A stretch of 64,000 bases of DNA from Oricola nitratireducens (GTDB taxonomy: Bacteria > Pseudomonadota > Alphaproteobacteria > Rhizobiales > Rhizobiaceae). Positions within the stretch are counted from its first letter, which is position 1. Each line of letters starts with the position of its first letter. Of the stretch, positions 26,600 to 36,240 are shown piece by piece. The stretch spans positions 1 through 64,000 of the forward strand of contig NZ_JACZCS010000009.1 of assembly GCF_014904745.1 (NCBI RefSeq). Reading direction: 5' to 3'. Under the pieces are notes generated by a model, which worked only from the letters and a program-made list of their open reading frames with translations, made no database searches and was not told the DNA's origin. A program made the translations under genes and the position numbers.

Positions 26600-26619
26600 G
26601 CAACTGGCCATTCAGTTAC
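26600..26619. repeat. GTAAC palindrome, copy 5
   Basis: GCAACTGGCCATTCAGTTAC. Its right arm CAGTTAC is identical to copies 1, 2 and 7; the left arm has one change in GTAAC. It sits 61 bp from copy 4, the same distance as between copies 6 and 7. Confidence 0.55.
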
Positions 26620-26829
26620 GTTTCCCGCTATCCTCCGCAGACATCTTGAATCATTAAGACCTTGGTTTGGGAATCTCTGCCGATCCAATCAGCTCGGGTG
26701 CCGCTCAAGGTGATGGACTCATAAACGCACAGACATATCCGGATGTTGGTCACATCGTGTGCTCCGCTAAGAATCTACAACGATCTGGTTCTATAACTTT
26801 GGAGTGGGTGGGCCTGCCTGTGTCACTGT

Positions 26830-27242
26830 CTAACCTAGCCATTCAGTTTGCTCAGACACCAGCGCTCGAGCACCTCGCTGTCCAGCGGTGAATTCTTCAA
26901 AGGCGGCTTATTTCAAGCGGCTCAGCCCACCATCACAGGAATGTCGCGCATCAGCGCATTTGCGATTACAGCGCGGAAACTGCGACCCGAACACTCGTGT
27001 TTTCTGAAATTGTTGATGACCAGAATATGCGGATTGCATGACATCTGCTCCTCAACGACCGCAACCGCAGTATCGAGTGCGGGGGAGTCGAGACGACAGC
27101 TATTTAAGCCTGGACCAAGAGACTGAGAAATGCGGATAACCTCACCATTGGAAAGGATGCGGATCCCAAGTGAGAGACACCATGGACCTCGCGCTCCGAG
27201 TAGATTTCGATGCCGCATGTCGCACGCCGGCACGGAAGGCAT
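26830..27242 (-). pseudogene. Remnant of a DUF2478 protein
   Basis: Residues ACDMRHR, VIRISQSLGPGLNSCRLDS, PHILVINNFRKHE and FRAVIANALMRDIPVMVG follow the pattern of DUF2478 proteins (CDM, ISQxLG, CRLD, VNKFGKxE, FRxxIAEAL). The frame stops right after MVG, whereas the family continues about 30 residues. That missing C-terminus can be read in another frame (AFEEFTAGQRG...) down to a TAG at 26830. The N-terminal 40 or so residues are absent. Family members are often linked to molybdate transport. It is a broken gene at the island edge. Confidence 0.6.
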
Positions 27243-27326
27243 CGTTTCGCTGGCTTACAGGTCGGTCAGATACCAACCATTAACACCGACCACCCCGTCG
27301 GGACTGATCATGAATTACGTGCAAAA

Positions 27327-28430
27327 TCACTCACCCGGCAGCACGTGACAATGGTCGGGATCCCAATGAACGGCAAGTTTCGAACCTGGGCGCGTATCCA
27401 ACGACGAAAACTCGTCGTGGCTTTTCTGGATTTTGAGTTCCGCGCCGGACTCGGTTTCAACGAATAATATCGCGGTGGCTCCCACAAATTCCTCTCCGAC
27501 TACTGTCACCGTAATTCCATTGGGTTGCGATCCAGTGGGCCTGACATTCATATTTTCCGCGCTGACTATAAATGTCACGGAATCGCCTTCATTCTTGTTT
27601 GTCACCTTGCCTGCATTGATTTCAAACGAGCCATCGGGGGCTTCAATCGTCCAGTAAACGCCAGTTTTTCTGCTCAACGCTCCAGTAAAAATGTTAGCGG
27701 ATCCAAGAAATTCGGCAACGAAGCGGTTGCGCGGCTCCCGGTAAATTTCTTGCGGAGTGCCAATCTGTTCGATTTTTCCACGACTCATAATGACCACTCG
27801 ATCCGCCATCGAAAACGCTTCCGACATTGAGTGCGTGACATAAACGAATGTGATGCCGAGATCTTTCTGCAAGCTGGACAAGACCGACTGCATCCGGACC
27901 TTTAGATGCGCGTCGAGGGCCGAAAGCGGCTCGTCGAGAAGTAGAATCTTGGGTTCGGTCACGAGCGCCCGAGCAAGCGCGACACGCTGCTTCTGGCCGC
28001 CTGACAATTGTGAGATATTGCGGTTCGCGAACTCCAGTATTTGCATCTTTTCGAGCCATCTGCGTGCCCGCTCGATGCGCTCAACCTTGCTGACACCACG
28101 CATTTTCAAACCGAACTCGACGTTTTCCTGGACGGTCAGAAACGGAAACAGCGCAAGGCTTTGCCACACCATGGGAGTGTCACGATCCCAAGTCGCCTTG
28201 CCATTCACTCGTTCTCCGTCGAGATAGATATCGCCATCGGTCGGGTCTTCCAATCCGGCCAGCATCCGCAATGTCGTTGTTTTGCCGCATCCGGAAGAAC
28301 CCATGATTGCGAGAAACTCGCCGCGGCCGATCTCGAAGTCGACACGTTCAACGGCGAAAATGTCTCCGAATTTCTTAACAACGCTGTCGAGTTTTACGAT
28401 TGAGTTGGTCGTCATTTGATCGTTCATCAT
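27327..28430 (-). CDS. ABC transporter ATPase, PotA-like
   Basis: This 367-residue ATPase has Walker A GSSGCGKTT at 44-52, the signature LSGGQKQR, Walker B ILLLDEP and the H-loop VTHSMSEA, followed by a C-terminal TOBE-like regulatory domain (residues about 280-367). It powers the import system encoded with the two permeases and binding protein upstream. Its ATG overlaps the preceding permease stop by 4 bp. Next to creatininase, the likely cargo is creatinine, creatine or a related amidine. Confidence 0.9.
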   Translation of the reverse strand: MMNDQMTTNSIVKLDSVVKKFGDIFAVERVDFEIGRGEFLAIMGSSGCGKTTTLRMLAGLEDPTDGDIYLDGERVNGKATWDRDTPMVWQSLALFPFLTVQENVEFGLKMRGVSKVERIERARRWLEKMQILEFANRNISQLSGGQKQRVALARALVTEPKILLLDEPLSALDAHLKVRMQSVLSSLQKDLGITFVYVTHSMSEAFSMADRVVIMSRGKIEQIGTPQEIYREPRNRFVAEFLGSANIFTGALSRKTGVYWTIEAPDGSFEINAGKVTNKNEGDSVTFIVSAENMNVRPTGSQPNGITVTVVGEEFVGATAILFVETESGAELKIQKSHDEFSSLDTRPGSKLAVHWDPDHCHVLPGE

Positions 28431-29233
28431 TTTTCCACGGGCCCTGTTGAAGGGTTGCGCATCAGCATTTGAGCGAAGACGATCAGCGTTATCGAACTCA
28501 GGAACGCCAGCGAGCCGATAGCGTTTATTCGAGGGCTTACCTGACCTTGCAGGAAGCCCAAGATCTTGACGGGAAGCGTCTCGTGCAGGCCGGAAACGAA
28601 CCATGCCACCGCGAATTCGTCGAATGAAACCGCCATCGTTATGAAAAGCGCTGCGAAGATTGCTGGTTTCGTGAAAGGCATGATCACATGTCGCAGCGTT
28701 GCCCATTCGTTGCCCCCCAGGTTCCAAGAGGCGGCCTCGAGATCCGGATCCATCTGCGAAAGCCGAAGCCGAATTATGGCCATGGCGAAGGGGCTGCACA
28801 TAACACCATGCGCAATAATCACTGAAAACGTGCCGCCGGATAGACTGATACGCGACAGGAAGGCCAGCATGGCAAGGCCCATGATTACCACCGGGATCGT
28901 TGGCGGCAACAAGGCCAAAGCGAGATAGGCATTCTTTCCGATGAAGTTGTAACGAAAGTCTGTGTAAGCCCCACCGAATCCGAGTGTCGTGGCAATCACC
29001 GCGACAATGGCACCGACGAAAACGGTATTGAAAAATCCGGCCCACACGAACGGGTCTTCCAAGATCAGCCGATACCACTGCAAAGAGAAATGCCCTAGCG
29101 GCAACGACGGAAAGCGATCCGAATTCAGCGAAAAAACAAAGCTGCCGATGATCGGCGCGAAAATGAACACTAGGCATGCCAAGATATGCAGCTTCAGCAA
29201 GCCATTGATTACAATGTTCCTGTTCCCGGTCAT
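28427..29233 (-). CDS. ABC transporter permease, PotC-like
   Basis: This 268-residue inner-membrane protein has about six transmembrane helices and the permease coupling loop EAASWNLGGNEWATLRHVIMP (EAA motif). ATG 29233 overlaps the upstream permease stop (ATGA). It is the fourth gene of the five-gene creatininase-transporter operon. Family members carry polyamines and similar cationic compounds. Confidence 0.88.
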   Translation of the reverse strand: MTGNRNIVINGLLKLHILACLVFIFAPIIGSFVFSLNSDRFPSLPLGHFSLQWYRLILEDPFVWAGFFNTVFVGAIVAVIATTLGFGGAYTDFRYNFIGKNAYLALALLPPTIPVVIMGLAMLAFLSRISLSGGTFSVIIAHGVMCSPFAMAIIRLRLSQMDPDLEAASWNLGGNEWATLRHVIMPFTKPAIFAALFITMAVSFDEFAVAWFVSGLHETLPVKILGFLQGQVSPRINAIGSLAFLSSITLIVFAQMLMRNPSTGPVEK

Positions 29234-30075
29234 TCCCCGCGCTCCCGGTAGGCGAACCTGATTGAAAGAAATGCAACCGTTAGAAGTGTGCCAATCATGG
29301 TCAGCGCGACGACCGCCGCGCGTGGCCACTGTTGACCTGATTTAGTGATGTCGGTGATCATGATGGAAAGGGTCGGCGGGTTGCCGCCACCGAGATAAAG
29401 CGGGCTAACAAAATCGCCAAAAGAAAGAATGAAGGCGAAAAGCGCCGCGATCACCAGCCCCACCTTCGCGGATGGCACGATCACGAGGAAAACGGTCCTG
29501 AAGCGCGCGCAACGCAAATTGTGAGCCGCTTCGACGAGATCCCTGTTTACAAAATTCAAGCTGAACAGCTGGAGCAATATGACCAGCGGCAAGCACAGAG
29601 TGATCATGCCGACCAAAGTGCCGAAGGTCGAGTTCAGCAAAGGAAACGGACCGATGCCAAATTTGCCAAGCAAGGCATTGATGATGCCGGCATCCGATAG
29701 AAACACCTGCAACGAATAGACCCTGACAAGATAACTGGTAAAGAACGGAATAATCAGAACAAATATGAGCCACCGCCTCGCACGTTCAGACAATTTGAAT
29801 GAGATCGCGTAAGAGGCCGGAAACGCAATTGCGCTGGTTATCGCCGCGCTAGCCGCCGCGAGACAGAATGTCCGCAGGTAAGCGTCCCAGAAAGCGCTTC
29901 GCGTGAATATGCGCACCCAATTTCCTGTATTGAAATCGGGCTGCATCTGGAAGTTGCGCACCGTCCAGAAGCTGATCGCGACGAGAAACAGCAGCGGAAA
30001 CAGGAAAAAGGCAAGCTGCCAGATCAGCAACGGAAGCGACAAGACCAGAGAGAAAAGGCTTGGACGTTTGGACAT
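29230..30075 (-). CDS. ABC transporter permease, PotB-like
   Basis: This 281-residue protein has six predicted transmembrane helices, with the coupling motif EAAHNLRCARFRTVFLVIVP near residue 190. Together with the PotC-like protein it forms the membrane channel. It follows the binding-protein gene by 66 bp. Its start MSKRPSLFSLVLSLPLL is a normal N-terminal membrane anchor. Confidence 0.88.
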   Translation of the reverse strand: MSKRPSLFSLVLSLPLLIWQLAFFLFPLLFLVAISFWTVRNFQMQPDFNTGNWVRIFTRSAFWDAYLRTFCLAAASAAITSAIAFPASYAISFKLSERARRWLIFVLIIPFFTSYLVRVYSLQVFLSDAGIINALLGKFGIGPFPLLNSTFGTLVGMITLCLPLVILLQLFSLNFVNRDLVEAAHNLRCARFRTVFLVIVPSAKVGLVIAALFAFILSFGDFVSPLYLGGGNPPTLSIMITDITKSGQQWPRAAVVALTMIGTLLTVAFLSIRFAYRERGE

Positions 30076-30141
30076 GGATTATCGGCCTTGTCGTGAGAAT
30101 GGCCGCCGGAACCGTGGGAGAGCGGTCCCGGCGGAGGCATG

Positions 30142-31260
30142 TTAGGCTGCCTTGTAGTCGGTCCAGAAGTCATTCCAGGTTTCGAGGCTTTGCTGAACGG
30201 GCAGTTGTCGATACTGGATACGACCTTCCCGGATCATGTCCATGACATTGCGCTCGCCCAGCACCATGTTCTGGCGCTTGGCCTCGGCCATGTTGTTCTC
30301 GTTTAGGACCTTCCAGCCGGCCTTGCTTGGGATAAGCGCCGGATATGCCGCCATATCAGCCGACTTGGCCTGGCCTTCGGGCGAAGTGATATACTGGATC
30401 CACTTCTTCGCCATCTCCTGATTCTTCGAGCCCTTGCCGATGGAAAAGGATTCGGTCCATTGGAGACCGCCTTCCTTCGGAATAACTGAACGCACGGGAG
30501 CGCCGTTCTTCTCGAGCGTTCCCGTTATCCAGTCCCCGATTCCCGCGATGGCAAGCATCTGTCCATTCTTCAGCGACGAGAACGTGCCGCCGTAGTCGAG
30601 AAAGCCGCCGACCTGCGGACGGAGGGTCATGGTCTTCTCCTTCAGCGCCTCCCAGACGACATCATCGATATCGTACGGCGATGCATTGCCGTTGTAGAGG
30701 CTGATCTGGCCGAGATTGGGCAGATGCCAGTCGAAATGACCCAGCTTTCCAGCCAGGCGTTCGTCCCAGTAGAGCCCATATGTGCCGGCCTCCTGCTCTG
30801 TGAAGGCATCGGTATTGTAGGCGACACCCAGGAATCCGAATCGGGTGATGACCGAGTAGAGCCTGCCGTCCTTCCAGTGACCCGGAAACTTCTGGAACTC
30901 TGGATAGTAGTCGTCAAAGTGGTAGTCTTCAGGGTCAAGTTCTTCGATATAGCCCGCCGCGTTCAACTGTTGAACATACTCGGCATCCGAGAGGATCACA
31001 TCGTATGTGCCGGCCGGTGATTGGGCGATCAGGCCAAGCATGTTATCGCCGCCGGTATAGTATTTTGGCGTGAACTTTACATTGTTGGCCTCTTCGAATT
31101 CACCAACGATATCCGGCTCGGCATGGCCATACCAAGCCAACATCGACAGATTCACGGTCTGCGCGGATGCTCTGATCGACAGAAAAGGCATCGCCAGCGC
31201 GGCGCCACCGGTCATTTTCATGAACTCCCTGCGGCTCGGTTTGATTAGATTAGATGCCAT
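30142..31260 (-). CDS. PotD/PotF-like periplasmic binding protein, Tat-type signal
   Basis: This is a 372-residue protein. The N-terminus KPSRREFMKMTGGAALAMPF is a twin-arginine signal with a probable cleavage after ASA near residue 33. The mature protein has the type II binding fold of spermidine/putrescine receptors (VNLSMLAWYGHAEP, YDVILSDAEYVQ, KKWIQYITSPEGQ). AAGGAG precedes ATG 31260. It lies 43 bp downstream of creatininase, so I infer a creatinine or creatine ligand rather than a polyamine. Confidence 0.88.
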   Translation of the reverse strand: MASNLIKPSRREFMKMTGGAALAMPFLSIRASAQTVNLSMLAWYGHAEPDIVGEFEEANNVKFTPKYYTGGDNMLGLIAQSPAGTYDVILSDAEYVQQLNAAGYIEELDPEDYHFDDYYPEFQKFPGHWKDGRLYSVITRFGFLGVAYNTDAFTEQEAGTYGLYWDERLAGKLGHFDWHLPNLGQISLYNGNASPYDIDDVVWEALKEKTMTLRPQVGGFLDYGGTFSSLKNGQMLAIAGIGDWITGTLEKNGAPVRSVIPKEGGLQWTESFSIGKGSKNQEMAKKWIQYITSPEGQAKSADMAAYPALIPSKAGWKVLNENNMAEAKRQNMVLGERNVMDMIREGRIQYRQLPVQQSLETWNDFWTDYKAA

Positions 31261-31303
31261 GCTTAGCTCCTTGTTTGCGAATTGTGCCTCCTGTCTTGGC
31301 GGA

Positions 31304-32107
31304 TTATTCCGCCGCGACAACATCGCCTTCGAAATTGAACTCCTTGCGCAACGCCGCGACGATCCCGCGCGTGCAGACCTCCAGCAAGATCTCGCCCTTC
31401 TCGGCGGTTGCCTCCTTGGGAGATGACAGCGTGCCGCTCGCCGGTGTCCACTCAGGTTTGGATGGGTAGACATCATAGGGCGGGAAAGTCGCCGGGGCAT
31501 GCTCGACCGCGTTTTGCAGCGACACCAAGTTCGGATGGAGCAGGAGCATTAGCGAGGTTTCCAAAACACCACCATGCTCGATATCCCAACCGAGAAAGCC
31601 GTCGGGATAGATCTTTTCAATGGATGCCTGATCAACGAAATCCCAATAGGAAAGCACGACCACTTTGACATCATTGATCCCGCTCCATTTCAGTTCCCTA
31701 AGTGCAAGATCGATCCCCTCGACGATGAACCACGAATTCTCGAAGTGACCATTTACGATGCAAATATTGCGAATCCCGTGGCGAGCGAATTCCTTGACCA
31801 CATCCTTGAGGGCATTGATCAAGCTCACGCCGTCGAGGCTGGTGGTGCCGGGAAAGAAGTTCCCGCCCCCGGATTTTTGCTGCGACTTGTAGCCATATGT
31901 GAACGGCGGCGCGACCAGCGCGCCAATTTCACTGGCGGCCCGACGCGCGAATTCGGTTGGCAGGAGCACATCCACGTGCATTGGCATGTGATGTCCGTGC
32001 TGCTCCATGGAGCCCAGCGGAATAAGAATGGGCACGGCCCCACCCTGTACGCGCCGCTGGTAATCCGGCCAGGCAAGTTCGGCGGCGAAAACTGTATCTG
32101 AAATCAT
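31304..32107 (-). CDS. crnA: Creatininase (creatinine amidohydrolase)
   Basis: This 267-residue enzyme hydrolyses creatinine to creatine. Metal ligands are visible: Glu35, His37 and Asp46 in SMEQHGHHMPMHVDVLLP, and His121 and Glu123 in VNGHFENSWF, each one residue beyond those of the Pseudomonas enzyme. The blocks YGYKSQQKSGGGN, FPGTTSLDG and FLGWDIEHGGVLETSLML are specific to true creatininase rather than the wider MftE-like family. It is first in an operon with the PotD-like transporter and diverges from a LysR gene. Confidence 0.9.
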   Translation of the reverse strand: MISDTVFAAELAWPDYQRRVQGGAVPILIPLGSMEQHGHHMPMHVDVLLPTEFARRAASEIGALVAPPFTYGYKSQQKSGGGNFFPGTTSLDGVSLINALKDVVKEFARHGIRNICIVNGHFENSWFIVEGIDLALRELKWSGINDVKVVVLSYWDFVDQASIEKIYPDGFLGWDIEHGGVLETSLMLLLHPNLVSLQNAVEHAPATFPPYDVYPSKPEWTPASGTLSSPKEATAEKGEILLEVCTRGIVAALRKEFNFEGDVVAAE

Positions 32108-32163
32108 GGCAGCCTCTAATGAGCGATCGAGTAAAACTTAATCCCGCTTGCTTCATCTGGAAA

Positions 32164-32178
32164 ATTCATAGTACGAAT
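32164..32178. promoter_or_regulatory. LysR-type box between crnA and its divergent regulator
   Basis: ATTC-N7-GAAT gives a T-N11-A element with perfect 4-base arms. It sits in the 90-bp gap between the divergent creatininase and LysR genes, where a LysR-type regulator would be expected to bind. The assignment is inferred from position and pattern. Confidence 0.5.
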
Positions 32179-32197
32179 GATCGCATAAAGGATATTT

Positions 32198-33091
32198 ATG
32201 ATGCGGCAATTCGTTAATCTGCAAACCGACCTTATCCGGACATTCGTCACGGTGGTGGATCTCGGAAATTTCACGGAGACCGGTCAAATATTGGGCAGGA
32301 CGCAGCCGGCGATTTCCCTGCAGATCAAGCGGCTTGAAAGCTTGGTTGGGGCAAAACTGCTTCAGCACACGGGCAAAACACTAGAGCTCACATCAGATGG
32401 CCAGACCCTTATCGGCTACGCTCGGGAAATACTGCGGATGAATGACCGAGCGGTAGCCAACTTTCAGCGCGCCCAACTTCTCGGCACACTTCGAGTTGGG
32501 CTTCCGACAGATTATGCCATCGGCTACTTCCAACGCGTCATCGCTCAATTTGCCAAGTCCAATCCGGAGGTCTCATTGGATGTCCGCTGCAATTGGAGCA
32601 GGGATATCCTGTCAAGCCTGCACACCGACGACCTCGATCTCGCGATCGCGATCACCGACGCGATGCCCGCGCCATATGTTTCGCTTTACTGGTCCGAGCG
32701 CCCGTTTTGGGTTTGCGGCCGCGACTATCACTACAGCCTGGAACGACCGGTCCAGATCATCGCGCACCCGGAAGGGTGCTATTATCGCAAGCGCATGATT
32801 GAAGCCCTGAGCACGGAAGGGCGCGAATGGAGGATATGTTTCGAGAGTCCCGGCATCTCGGCGCTTCAAAACGCGGTTCTCGACGGCATGGGGGTGACCG
32901 CCCTTACAAAGAAGACACTCCTGCCTGGGATGCGCGTCTTGTCACCGAAGGAGGGCTTCCCACTCCTGGCAAACCTGCACGTTGGCCTTTTCTACAAGCA
33001 CGTAAAGGCATCCGATGCCGCGTTGAAGCTAATCGACCAGATCGCGAACGGCGTGAGCGCTTTCCGTAAACCAACATATTCGCGGGCATGA
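32198..33091 (+). CDS. LysR-family regulator of the creatininase genes
   Basis: This 297-residue protein has an N-terminal winged HTH (IRTFVTVVDLGNFTETGQILGRTQPAISLQIKRLE, residues about 13-47) and a C-terminal effector-binding domain (about 95-290) containing LRVGLPTDYAIGYF. It diverges from the crnA operon and is followed by creatinase 124 bp downstream. The probable inducer is creatinine, creatine or a product, by inference from context. An AGGAT ribosome site precedes ATG 32198. Confidence 0.88.
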   Translation: MMRQFVNLQTDLIRTFVTVVDLGNFTETGQILGRTQPAISLQIKRLESLVGAKLLQHTGKTLELTSDGQTLIGYAREILRMNDRAVANFQRAQLLGTLRVGLPTDYAIGYFQRVIAQFAKSNPEVSLDVRCNWSRDILSSLHTDDLDLAIAITDAMPAPYVSLYWSERPFWVCGRDYHYSLERPVQIIAHPEGCYYRKRMIEALSTEGREWRICFESPGISALQNAVLDGMGVTALTKKTLLPGMRVLSPKEGFPLLANLHVGLFYKHVKASDAALKLIDQIANGVSAFRKPTYSRA

Positions 33092-33215
33092 GCGGGACCA
33101 GAGGGAAATATCCATACATTTCGGATTCTAATGATTGGATCAGTTCTATTAATTTCTTTCAAATCCTGTTTGCTGGTAGCGAGATGCGTCTCGACTTCAG
33201 CGAAGGGGAAGCAGC

Positions 33216-34442
33216 ATGCTCAACGATACGCTCAACAATATGCTCCACGTGACGGAATGGCATAATGGCGAGAAGGATTATTCGCCGTTTTCCGATAATG
33301 AAATGGCTCGACGCCAGAACGAATTACGCAAATGGATGGAAGCAAACAGCGTCGACGCGGCGTTGTTCACTTCCTATCACTGCATCAACTATTACTCGGG
33401 CTGGCTGTATTGCTATTTCGGCCGCAAGTACGGGATGGTGATCGATCAAAAGAACGCCACCACCATTTCCGCTGGCATCGACGGAGGTCAGCCGTGGCGC
33501 CGCACATTCGGCAACAACATCACGTATACAGACTGGCGCCGCGACAATTTCTATCGTGCGGCGCAGCAGCTGACGAAGGGTGCCAAGCGAATTGGGATCG
33601 AATTCGACCATGTATCGTTGGATTATCGGCAACAGTTGCAGGATGCCCTTCCCGGAGTCGAATTCGTGGACATTGGTCAACCGTCCATGTGGATGCGAAC
33701 CATCAAGTCCGACGAGGAGATCAAGCTCATCCGGGAAGGCGCGCGCGTATGCGACATTGGCGGTCATGCCGTGGCGAATGCCGTGAGAGCCGGTGTGCCT
33801 GAGCACGAAGTCGCGATCGCTGGCACGAACGCGATGATCCGAGAGATCGCAAAGTCATTTCCCTTTGTCGAACTGATGGATACCTGGACATGGTTCCAGT
33901 CCGGGATCAACACGGACGGTGCCCACAATCCGGTGACCAACCGGGTGGTTCAGTCTGGAGACATTCTCAGCCTCAATACATTTCCGATGATCTTCGGCTA
34001 CTATACCGCGCTTGAACGAACGCTGTTCTGCGAAACCGTCGACGATGCCAGCCTCGACATCTGGGAAAAGAATGTCGCGGTTCACGAACGCGGGCTTCAG
34101 CTGATCAAGCCCGGGGCGCGCTGCATGGACATAGCAAAGGAATTGAACGAGATGTATCGTGAGTGGGATCTGCTCAAATACCGCTCCTTTGGCTATGGCC
34201 ACAGCTTTGGAGTCCTAAGCCACTACTATGGTCGCGAGGCCGGCGTGGAGCTTCGTGAAGACATCGATACCGAATTGAAGCCTGGAATGGTAGTTTCCAT
34301 GGAGCCGATGGTCATGATTCCTGAGGGGCAGCCCGGTGCCGGCGGATATCGCGAGCACGACATTCTGGTCATCGGGAACGATGGAGCCGAGAATATCACT
34401 GGTTTCCCGTACGGACCTGAACACAATGTCGTTGGCAAATAG
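33216..34442 (+). CDS. Creatinase (creatine amidinohydrolase)
   Basis: This 408-residue enzyme of the pita-bread (aminopeptidase P-like) fold hydrolyses creatine to sarcosine and urea without metal. The substrate region FTSYHCINYYSGWLYC and the catalytic histidine, about His237 in SGINTDGAHNPVT, match the Pseudomonas enzyme. The C-terminal GYGHSFGVLSHYYGREAG and PGAGGYREHDI blocks do too. Length equals the family norm. GAAGGGG lies upstream. It links creatininase to the sarcosine oxidase operon; the urea would need a urease outside this window. Confidence 0.93.
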   Translation: MLNDTLNNMLHVTEWHNGEKDYSPFSDNEMARRQNELRKWMEANSVDAALFTSYHCINYYSGWLYCYFGRKYGMVIDQKNATTISAGIDGGQPWRRTFGNNITYTDWRRDNFYRAAQQLTKGAKRIGIEFDHVSLDYRQQLQDALPGVEFVDIGQPSMWMRTIKSDEEIKLIREGARVCDIGGHAVANAVRAGVPEHEVAIAGTNAMIREIAKSFPFVELMDTWTWFQSGINTDGAHNPVTNRVVQSGDILSLNTFPMIFGYYTALERTLFCETVDDASLDIWEKNVAVHERGLQLIKPGARCMDIAKELNEMYREWDLLKYRSFGYGHSFGVLSHYYGREAGVELREDIDTELKPGMVVSMEPMVMIPEGQPGAGGYREHDILVIGNDGAENITGFPYGPEHNVVGK

Positions 34443-34478
34443 AGGAGTCCGACGGACTTTGAAGATTGCCGCGTCGAT

Positions 34479-34503
34479 GACCAGCATCAGTTTGATGCTG
34501 GTC
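34479..34503. terminator. Strong hairpin after creatinase
   Basis: GACCAGCATCA and TGATGCTGGTC form a perfect 11-bp stem with a 3-base loop, 37 bp after the creatinase stop. There is no following T run, so a factor-independent terminator is uncertain. It may instead protect the transcript end. Confidence 0.45.
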
Positions 34504-34822
34504 ACCGTATGCGCGCTGATGGCCGCCAGGATTAATCGCCAAGGATACGTTGTACTTGTTCGGTACGGCGCTTCGTACTACCTCCGGACCAATACCGGAA
34601 ACCCGAGAAAAGCAGGCGCTGCCCCTCACTCGACAGCCCATCTCCGTTTTAACATAAATCGGCCGCGCGGCTCTCGGTCGGTCGCGGTGCCATGATGCTT
34701 GCCGTTTCATTTGGTACACATTGCCGCGGAATTTCTCCGGTCATCCCACATTCCGTACACCAACTTCGTTAATGTTCCTGAAGTTGTTCGCCATCAAGAC
34801 AAGTATTGGCGATATTCGGCCG
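34504..34822. other. Gap between convergent creatinase and sdaA
   Basis: I see no gene. The creatinase and sdaA transcripts converge here. Confidence 0.4.
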
Positions 34823-36235
34823 TTAGCATTCCGGTAAATTGACAGCGATCCCGCCTGTCGATGTCTCCTTGTATTTTACGCTCATATCGAGGCCGGTTTC
34901 GAACATGACCTTGATGCAATTGTCGAGCGGCATGAAATGCCTGCCATCTCCGTGCAACGCTAGTGATGCCGCGGATACCGCCTTGATCGCGCCAAGCGCG
35001 TTCCTTTCGATACAGGGCACTTGTACAAGCCCGCCCGCCGGATCGCAGGTCATCCCAAGATGATGCTCCAATGCGATTTCCGCCGCATTCTCGATCTGTT
35101 CGCTACCTCCGCCGAGTGCGGAGCATAAACCCGCCGCGGCCATCGCAGAGGCGGATCCGACTTCGCCCTGGCAGCCAACCTCGGCTCCGGAGATCGACGC
35201 ATTGGACTTGATTATTCCGCCGATCGCGGCGGCGGTAAGCAGGAAATCACGCCGACGTGCATCGGAGACACCATCGCAATGATCCTGCCAATAGCGCAGC
35301 ACTGACGGAAGCGTGCCCGCCGCCCCATTCGTCGGTGCCGTCACGACCCGGCCGCCGGCGGCGTTTTCCTCATTCACCGCCATGGCGTAGACGCTTAGCC
35401 AATCATTGATCTCATGAGGCGGTCGCCGGTTGCTGAAGCGCCTTTCCCGCAGGCGTACATGGATCCCATTGGCACGTCGCCTTACCTTCAATCCGCCGGG
35501 CAATATCCCTTCGGTTCTCAATCCGCGGTCGATGCAGGCGTTCATGGCTTCGGCCAGAGCATCGAGGCCGGCATCGAGGGATTCCACCCCGTTGGCTTGC
35601 TCATTGCATCGCTTCATCGCCGCGATGCTCAACCCCGAGGCGCGAGCCATCTCCAGCATTTCAGCGGCGGATCCGAACGGAAAGGGATAGCCGCGCGTCT
35701 CCTTGACCGCATGCAATCCGCCTCCAGATGCGGCACGCTCGGCACGCAACTCGGCCTCGGTCAGAACGAAGCCGCCGCCGACCGAATAGTAGATCGATTT
35801 CAGATAACAATTACCTCGTGTATCGAAAGCCTCCAGCACCATACCGTTGGCATGAAGAGGCAACGGCGGTCCGTAGTCAAAAACGAGATCGGCCGCGGGG
35901 TCAAAGGCCAATTCCGGCAGGCCCTCGGGCCGCAAGGTTTTTTCCGTGCAAAGCCTCTCGATCATGTCATCGGCGGCATCCGGGTCAAGCGTATCAGGGC
36001 GGGCGCCCAAAAGCCCCAGCATGACCGCCCGGTCCGTCGCATGGCCCTTGCCCGTGAATGCAAGAGAGCCATGCAGCCGCGCGCGCAGATGGGCGGGCCG
36101 ATCCGCGCCGGGGATCGGCTCGGCCCCACCGCGCAGCTCGTCGAGAAAACGATCGGCGGCGACCATCGGTCCCATCGTATGCGAGGACGACGGGCCGATG
36201 CCGTGTTTGAATATTTCAAAGACCGATATGAACAT
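34823..36235 (-). CDS. sdaA: L-serine ammonia-lyase, iron-sulfur type
   Basis: This 470-residue single-chain enzyme converts serine to pyruvate and ammonia. The N-terminal [13 protein letters not shown] is the substrate loop. The Fe-S cluster cysteines are in [22 protein letters not shown] and nearby. The start codon lies 5 bp after the glyA stop, and it is the last gene of the soxBDAG-glyA-sdaA operon. It completes the route from sarcosine through glycine and serine to pyruvate. Confidence 0.93.
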   Translation of the reverse strand: MFISVFEIFKHGIGPSSSHTMGPMVAADRFLDELRGGAEPIPGADRPAHLRARLHGSLAFTGKGHATDRAVMLGLLGARPDTLDPDAADDMIERLCTEKTLRPEGLPELAFDPAADLVFDYGPPLPLHANGMVLEAFDTRGNCYLKSIYYSVGGGFVLTEAELRAERAASGGGLHAVKETRGYPFPFGSAAEMLEMARASGLSIAAMKRCNEQANGVESLDAGLDALAEAMNACIDRGLRTEGILPGGLKVRRRANGIHVRLRERRFSNRRPPHEINDWLSVYAMAVNEENAAGGRVVTAPTNGAAGTLPSVLRYWQDHCDGVSDARRRDFLLTAAAIGGIIKSNASISGAEVGCQGEVGSASAMAAAGLCSALGGGSEQIENAAEIALEHHLGMTCDPAGGLVQVPCIERNALGAIKAVSAASLALHGDGRHFMPLDNCIKVMFETGLDMSVKYKETSTGGIAVNLPEC

Positions 36236-36240
36236 GGAGC

